DNA of 64,000 bases from positions 10,696,492 through 10,760,491 of the forward strand of contig NC_052357.1 in assembly GCF_009727055.1 (NCBI RefSeq), written 5' to 3'. The notes under the pieces were generated by a model. The model did not search any database. It worked only from the letters and a program-made list of their open reading frames with translations, and was not told the origin of the DNA. Below, piece after piece: positions 58,948 through 64,000 of the stretch; position 1 is the first letter of the stretch, and every line of letters begins with the position of its first letter. This DNA is from Benincasa hispida. Taxonomy: Eukaryota; Streptophyta; Magnoliopsida; Cucurbitales; Cucurbitaceae. The position numbers and the translations under genes were made by a program.

Positions 58948-59221
58948 GTATGTTCGAGACTCTGAAATCTGAATATTACTTTCAGATCTGATTCGTTAAA
59001 AGATAAAATGAGTTATAGTTATTTTATTTATTTGATTTTTGGTATTTCTGAATGGTTATAAATCTGAATGTATGTCTGATTTTTGGTATGTTTGATCTTT
59101 GAATGTGAGTATTTCTGAATGATTAGAAATCTGATATGTTAGAAATTCAAATTTGATTTTTTTGTATGTTTGAAATTTTGGTATGTTTGATCTTTGAATG
59201 TTACTATTTGACTATTTGTAG
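58948..59221 (+). other. Probable 5' UTR intron of the hAT transposase gene
   Basis: Donor CAAG|GTATGTTC and acceptor TTTGTAG| frame a T-rich 274-bp segment directly before the transposase ATG. The upstream exon (about 58550-58947) is C/T-rich. Confidence 0.55.
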
Positions 59222-59234
59222 TTGAAATTTGAAA

Positions 59235-60137
59235 ATGACTCTATCGAATAATAATGAGTTAGAACAAGGTGGTTCAACTCCAACATCTATGAACATGAGC
59301 GAATCAACATCAATAAACAGTGTTTCTAGTAGTAATGATCAATCTACGCCAATTACATTAGATACCGATGATAATGGGGATGTCCTAAAAAGTAATAGGT
59401 TGACGTCAGTAGTGTGGAATCATTATAAATGACAAAAAATTAACGACACCATGAAAGCAGTATGTAATTATTGTGGAAAAAAAGTTAGGAGAGGAATCTA
59501 AAAATGGGACAAAGCATTTACATGACCATTTCAAAATTTGTCCCTTACGGAGACAAAGAGACATTAACCAATCATGTTTGAGACCCACTAAAATCAATGA
59601 AGGAAAAATAGTCCTAAATCCGACCATCTTTGATTATGAAGCTTCTAGAAGAGATCTTGCTTGTGCTATAATTTTACATGAATATCCAATAAACATGGTT
59701 GAACACAAAGGGTTTAGAAAGTTTTTGAGTGGTGTTCAACCGTTGTTTAAGATGATTTCAAGAACCACGATGAGGAGAGATATAATAAAAGTTTATGAAG
59801 AAGAAAAAATTAAAACAATGAAGTTTTTGGAAAACAATAGAATTAGGGTTGCTCTTACTACGAACATGCTTCTGGATTTGCATTTAGTATTGATGGTAGA
59901 CATGTAGGTCCACATTGTTCTCAAATTCATGAAAATTTATTGGAAGCTTTGATGTGTACTCAAGATTGGTTATGGGCGGAAGGTATGAATTAGTATTATT
60001 GTTTAATTTATAATAAACTTTTATTATTTACAATTTGAGATCTAATTTTTCTTTAACATGTCTTAAATAGATAAGCATACTCCTATAGATGCTAAAGTTT
60101 TGGAAAATGTTCTTGAGGATAGAGATCCAAATGATGT
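59235..60137 (+). pseudogene. hAT (BED-finger) transposase, N and C ends only
   Basis: A non-coding first exon and an intron (donor at 58948, acceptor ending 59221) precede ATG 59235. The N-terminal part has an acidic Ser/Thr region, then a BED finger start (SVVWNHYK, VCNYCGKK, HLHDHFKIC) broken by a TGA at 59430 and by a frame change in an A-run near 59478. The pre-core region follows ('ACAIILHEYPINMVEHKGF', 'TMRRDIIKVYEEEKIKTMKF'). Near 59868 the text jumps to the C-terminal dimerisation region (FAFSIDGRHV, ENLLEALMCTQDWLWAE), skipping the DDE core. A further intron (59983-60070) splices in frame to DKHTPIDAKVLENVLEDRDPND, after which GTAAGT marks another donor. It cannot catalyse transposition. 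Confidence 0.85.
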
Positions 60138-60707
60138 AAGTTATAAGTTTGTGTATTATTATTATTATTAATTTAATATTGATTTATATTAATATGTACA
60201 ATATTTGTGTTTTTTTTTCGGGAATCATCTTTAGATGAAATTTGTTGATGGTAGCTTGGTTTGGTTATGTTATTGTCATGTTGTCATGTTGTGTTGTGTC
60301 TTAAACAATTATGTTTTTGTTGTCATGTTGTAACTTTTCTTAAAACAATTATTGATGGTTGTTTTTATTATTTAAGTTTAAGTAGAATTTTAATGAGAAT
60401 TATTGATGGATTATGAATGGATGTTTTTATTACTTAAGTTTATGTTGAATTTTAATGAGAATAATTGATGAATTATGAAATTTGAAATGTTTTTAATAGA
60501 AAAATTGATAATATTCTATTGAAATTTGCACTAAGAAATGTTTTGTTTCAATTAGAATTGCATTAGAAAAGTCCAAATTTGATTAACAAAAAAAAGGAGG
60601 GGAATTTTTCTCGCGGGAAAATTTGCAGGGACGGAAAATGGTATAGGGGGCGGGGACAGGCACAGGGATGGCTTCCCCGTCCTTGCCCCACCCCGTGGAC
60701 ATGTCTA

Positions 60708-62050
60708 ACTGAGCTAAGTTCATTGTAGCACTTTCTATTTAATTAAGTTCTTATACTTCCAATCTATACTATGTTAAAATGAGCTAAGAGGGGAGAATTT
60801 TTAATTTCCCTCTTTACCCCTAATTTTTTCAATAAATGTCATTTTACTCTTTAGCGTTTTTAACCAATCCTACTTTGTCATTATATCCTCATTCATTTTT
60901 TTTTTGGTACCTTTATTGGTTTTTTTCATTTTACTTTACATTCCCTTTTGTCATTAGATCTTTCAACAATTCTATTTTGTTCTAATATCCTTTGTTTTTT
61001 TTCTCTCTCTCTTTTTAATTTTTATTACCAAATAATGAGTAAATTGAGATTTAAAACCATTTATACTCATCTTTTAATAAATACAAATTCCTTCCTATAA
61101 GAGTTATACATTTCTCTTTCTTGCACCATTCCACGTAATAAATACATATATTTTGTTTTTTTTTCTCCAAGCTTCATTTTATTAGAGAGTACAAAGTCTT
61201 CTAAATGAAAATTAAAAATTTTTGTTGTCTATAAGAAAATTTAGAAATTTATTTTGTTAGATAAAACGATATAGTTATATTTTATGAAAGTGTATTAAAA
61301 AAAATAGGAATGAGATACTGATAACATATATGGAGAAGCATGTAAATACAACTCAAAAAAAATATTTTTAAGATTTTTCTCCAAAATTAAAGGTCAGCTG
61401 ATTTTATTATTATTTTTTCTCATATGACAATAATGATCTCAATTATGCGAACTTTATGGATGTTAAAAACAAATTAAATTGAATCAAGATATGTTTCTAA
61501 CTAATTCCTTTTTGTTTTTGTTTTTTTTTTTAAATTTTTAAGAAGATATGATTGTTTACTAATTACTTGTTTGAGAACACATATAAATACAAGTAAAAAA
61601 AAAAAAAAAAAAAAAACTATTTGAAGCTTTTCCTTCTTAAAACATTGTAGATAATTTATTTGATAGTATTTTATGTACACTCAATTTTTTCTAACATAAA
61701 CGAGATTATACATATGAATAATTCTATTTTGTTTTTTTTTCCATGAAATAATTATTTACTACTATCTTATTTAAAAGTACATAAAAATATAATTTAACAA
61801 TTTATTCGAATAAATATTTATATTATTTGAAGATTATATTTCACTATTAATTTTGCTCGTTTCATTTAAGTTTAATTTAATGTTTACCGTTAATATTTGA
61901 AAAAATTAAAAATTCATTTAAAGTAAAATTTAACAGAATTGAATATTGATCTATTTGTTTCGAATGGTTAAACTTTTTATTAGAAAAAAATCAAAACAAA
62001 AGGCAATAAATGAATCTATAAAATTTTACCGCGTTTGAATAGATATGACA
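60708..62050. other. AT-rich intergenic sequence, no gene seen
   Basis: Long T and A runs (for example A-run at about 61597-61617) and no recognisable gene or repeat ends. Confidence 0.55.
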
Positions 62051-62491
62051 TTAGGGTTGGCAAAATTTCCCATGGGAGCGGATCCTCGATCGGGGCAGGG
62101 AATCCCCAATTTGACCGGTGTGATGGGGTCAAATCGGGAAAAAATTTTCGAGGCCCCGACCCCGATTAATCCCTGGCCCCTATTTTGATATATTTTATAT
62201 TTATACATATATATTTATAATATATAAAATAATTTATTTATATATATGTTATAATGTATGGTGTTGGATTGGAGCTCAATATTAAATATCCAATATCTAA
62301 CCTTAAGCCCAATATGCCAAGCCCAAACTTAAAAAAAAAAAAAATAAAAAAAAAAAATAAAAAAAACCTAAATTGAATATGACAGGGGATTCCCCGCGGG
62401 AACTAGTAGGGGAATCCCCGCGAGGAAACGAGGAATGGGGTCTTGCGGAGACCCCGTCCCCATTGAATTTCCCCCATTGGGCCGGGACGGG
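62051..62491. mobile_element. GC-rich hAT-like element, right end cut off
   Basis: Starts near TTAGGGTTGGCAAAATTTCC. Facing subterminal GC-rich blocks flank an AT-rich centre: GGGGCAGGGAATCCCC near 62091 and GGGGAATCCCCGCG near 62410. The expected right terminus is missing because the copia LTR begins at 62492. Assignment rests on resemblance to plant hAT-type non-autonomous elements. Confidence 0.5.
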
Positions 62492-64000
62492 TGAAGGAAC
62501 TCTTAAACAAGAGTATCTATGAGTGGATGCAAATCTTTCCGATTTGATTGTAATAGAATTACCACATATACATTCTAACAAACATATATGCATTGTTAAT
62601 ACTAATTATAGGCATGCTTTAACAATTAAAATACAAAAGACTGAGTAAACATACCAGTTGAAGACAATCTTCACTTGAACTCAGTCTAGCAGAAACGAAC
62701 TTCTCTTACGCTCCTTATCGCCCAGCAAACATCGCCTAACAGCACCACGGTCGTCTAACGGAACCGGCAGCACACAAACCAACAGCAACCGGGGACGACA
62801 CCACCACTCGAAGCCCTGGGTATTCTTGGAGTGAGAATCCAAATGGTGGACTTTGATGGAATTGGTAGAGGGAGGAGGAGAAGACGATCATTTAGTACGA
62901 ACAAACAAGTGGGAGATAGAAGACTATCGTATAGTCGGGTGCTTATCGTTTAGGACAAAGTACAGATCGTGTAGTTTTTGCTAAGCGATCATCTAGCAAA
63001 TGGTACGCGATCGTTTAGGTCTACTCGGCGCGCTAAGCGATCGTTTAGAAATCGCAGGCGATCGTTCAGTGCACGGATGTGCGATCGTTTAGGACAATGG
63101 GCGCTATCACATAGGCTCTCAACGCTAAGCAATCGAATGGATTCACACCATGAGCGATTTTCTTCGTGTATTGCAAAATGAAAACAATTTTCATTTTATT
63201 CTTCAGTTACAAGAATCGAATTTGATCTTTCTACTTTCACACGATTTCGGAGAAATTCTCGGTCAATTATCTCATAACCGCCTAATTAATTAAATAATGA
63301 ATATAATCATATTATATTATTAACCTATAGTTTGATATCATATATATACTACAGTAATTTCTCCTCTACTTGATATAAATCATATTTATATCTAATTTCT
63401 TCTAAAAATGTATCTCATACCTTTAGTCAATTATATCATATATAATTAACCAGTTCAATTATATCATATATAATCGAACTCCCTCTTGTCAATTTGAACA
63501 TTTGACCCAAAAATTGATTATCAACTTTATCCAAGCTACCAATGGGACCTTATGGACTTGTGGCTCGAAGCTCCAATGATACGTGAATATCTTACTAAAC
63601 TCTTTAGCCACGAGATCTACCATTCGTTAACTGCCAGGCATTCCACTAAAGACCAACAGTTGAACTCTTTTTACCACGGATATATTTTTGTGTCCATCGA
63701 TATAACCAATCATGAGTACGATGACCCTTCACAGATGCTCGTAAGTACAGCTGGGCCAATATACCGTTTTGCCCCTATAATTACATCTCACTCCTTAAGT
63801 ACCACTGATCCCTCTAATGAATAATACAACATAGTCCAACTATGTGTGAATACCTCTCGAGCCAAAAGAAGGTGTGTGGCGCCACATCGTTCAAGCCCTG
63901 GAATAAGCCCTTAAGGGAACTATCTATCTACTTGCCCCTACTTCGGGGAATGAGTGAATTTCATCTTGTGTAGTTGAGTTCCCAGGTCCCAAATCAGACG
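62492..64000 (-). repeat. Ty1/copia LTR, minus strand, runs off the window
   Basis: The plus strand begins TGAAGGAACTC, i.e. the LTR 3' end ..GAGTTCCTTCA on the minus strand. The reverse complement follows the LTR at 44383-46300 in order: GATGAAATTCACT, a TTCCCTTAAG block, GATCAGTGGTACTTAAGGA, 'AGTTAACGAATGG', TCCATAAGGTCCC and the TTAATTATATATGATATAATT region. The outer end is beyond 64000. It interrupts the GC-rich hAT-like element. It carries the GCGATCGTTTAG array at 62884-63140. Confidence 0.78.
62884..63140 (-). repeat. Array of ~11 GCGATCGTTTAG-like motifs
   Basis: Core motif GCGATCGTTTAG and variants start at about 62884, 62923, 62942, 62963, 62985, 63007, 63037, 63058, 63081, 63103 and 63129. 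Copies at 63007, 63037 and 63081 are identical and the others differ at one to five positions. Most spacings are 19-26 bp. The intervening ~10 bp are unrelated to each other. On the element's own strand the motif reads CTAAACGATCGC. Confidence 0.85.

Larger units (their letters stand above)
58344..60707 (+). mobile_element. hAT DNA transposon, catalytic core deleted
   Basis: 2364 bp. Imperfect 12-bp terminal repeats (TATAGATGTCCA left; right complement TAGACATGTCCA; 10 of 12 match) and an 8-bp target duplication ACTAAGCT / ACTGAGCT (58336-58343 and 60708-60715, one mismatch). GC-rich subterminal blocks (CCCCATCCCCGACCCC near 58485; CCCCGTCC..CCCCACCCCGTGG near 60676) are typical of one plant hAT group. 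It carries a relic transposase gene with intron signals. Confidence 0.87.

Noticed and set aside
58561..58991. Three overlapping Ser/Pro/Leu-rich open frames
   Set aside because: They lie in the C/T-rich untranslated leader of the hAT transposase and overlap each other in different frames; composition explains them.
62884..63140. CRISPR-like array (repeats with unrelated spacers)
   Set aside because: Repeats are only 12 bp and imperfect, spacers are about 10 bp, and the array lies inside a plant copia LTR. There are no cas genes.

Overview
This is a nuclear segment from a flowering plant (eudicot). It is AT-rich with long T and A runs, its genes are widely spaced, and most of it is layered transposable-element debris. 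The gene set (a DYW-class PPR, a P-class PPR, a DUF247 protein, an AVT6-type transporter) is typical of angiosperms. The style of the copia and gypsy LTRs and the small inverted-repeat elements suggests a cucurbit, but that is inference and the species cannot be fixed from sequence alone.

Host genes. An LRR protein tail lies at 1-167 (+). An intronless AVT6E-like amino-acid transporter is at 7279-8754 (+). A serine-rich-related small protein is at 20856-21155 (-). A DUF247 protein with one frame break is at 26461-28193 (-), and a P-class mitochondrial PPR is at 56734-58119 (-). Two gene relics are clear: a PPR-DYW pseudogene with about nine lesions at 9532-12144 (-), and a second, badly broken DUF247 copy at 53243-55481 (-). 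The transporter and the P-class PPR resemble Arabidopsis At1g80510 and At1g80550, which suggests an old conserved block now stretched by insertions.

Repeat layout. 695-3509 is a minus-strand Ty3/gypsy element with a 5-bp target duplication and a deletion running from inside RT into its 3' LTR. 5801-6386 is a hAT-type MITE. 13792-14036 is a foldback element. 14410 to about 19345 is a decayed Ty1/copia element. From 28.6 to 53.2 kb there is a nested stack: a minus-strand copia relic; a gypsy element (2-kb LTR, gag, protease) cutting it; a 10.6-kb copia element holding a nearly solo gypsy LTR; a copia LTR and leader fragment; and inside that leader a 5.37-kb non-autonomous LTR element with about 1.97-kb LTRs, a tRNA-Asp primer site and no gag or pol. 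The stack lies between the two DUF247 copies, so it probably grew inside a former tandem pair. 58344-60707 is a hAT element deleted for its catalytic core, sitting just upstream of the PPR gene. The right end is a minus-strand copia LTR (62492 to window end) that has cut a GC-rich hAT-like element and carries an array of about eleven GCGATCGTTTAG-like motifs spaced mostly 21-22 bp apart.

The host genes show no operon-like or pathway linkage. The interest of the window lies in transposon structure, duplication and gene decay.
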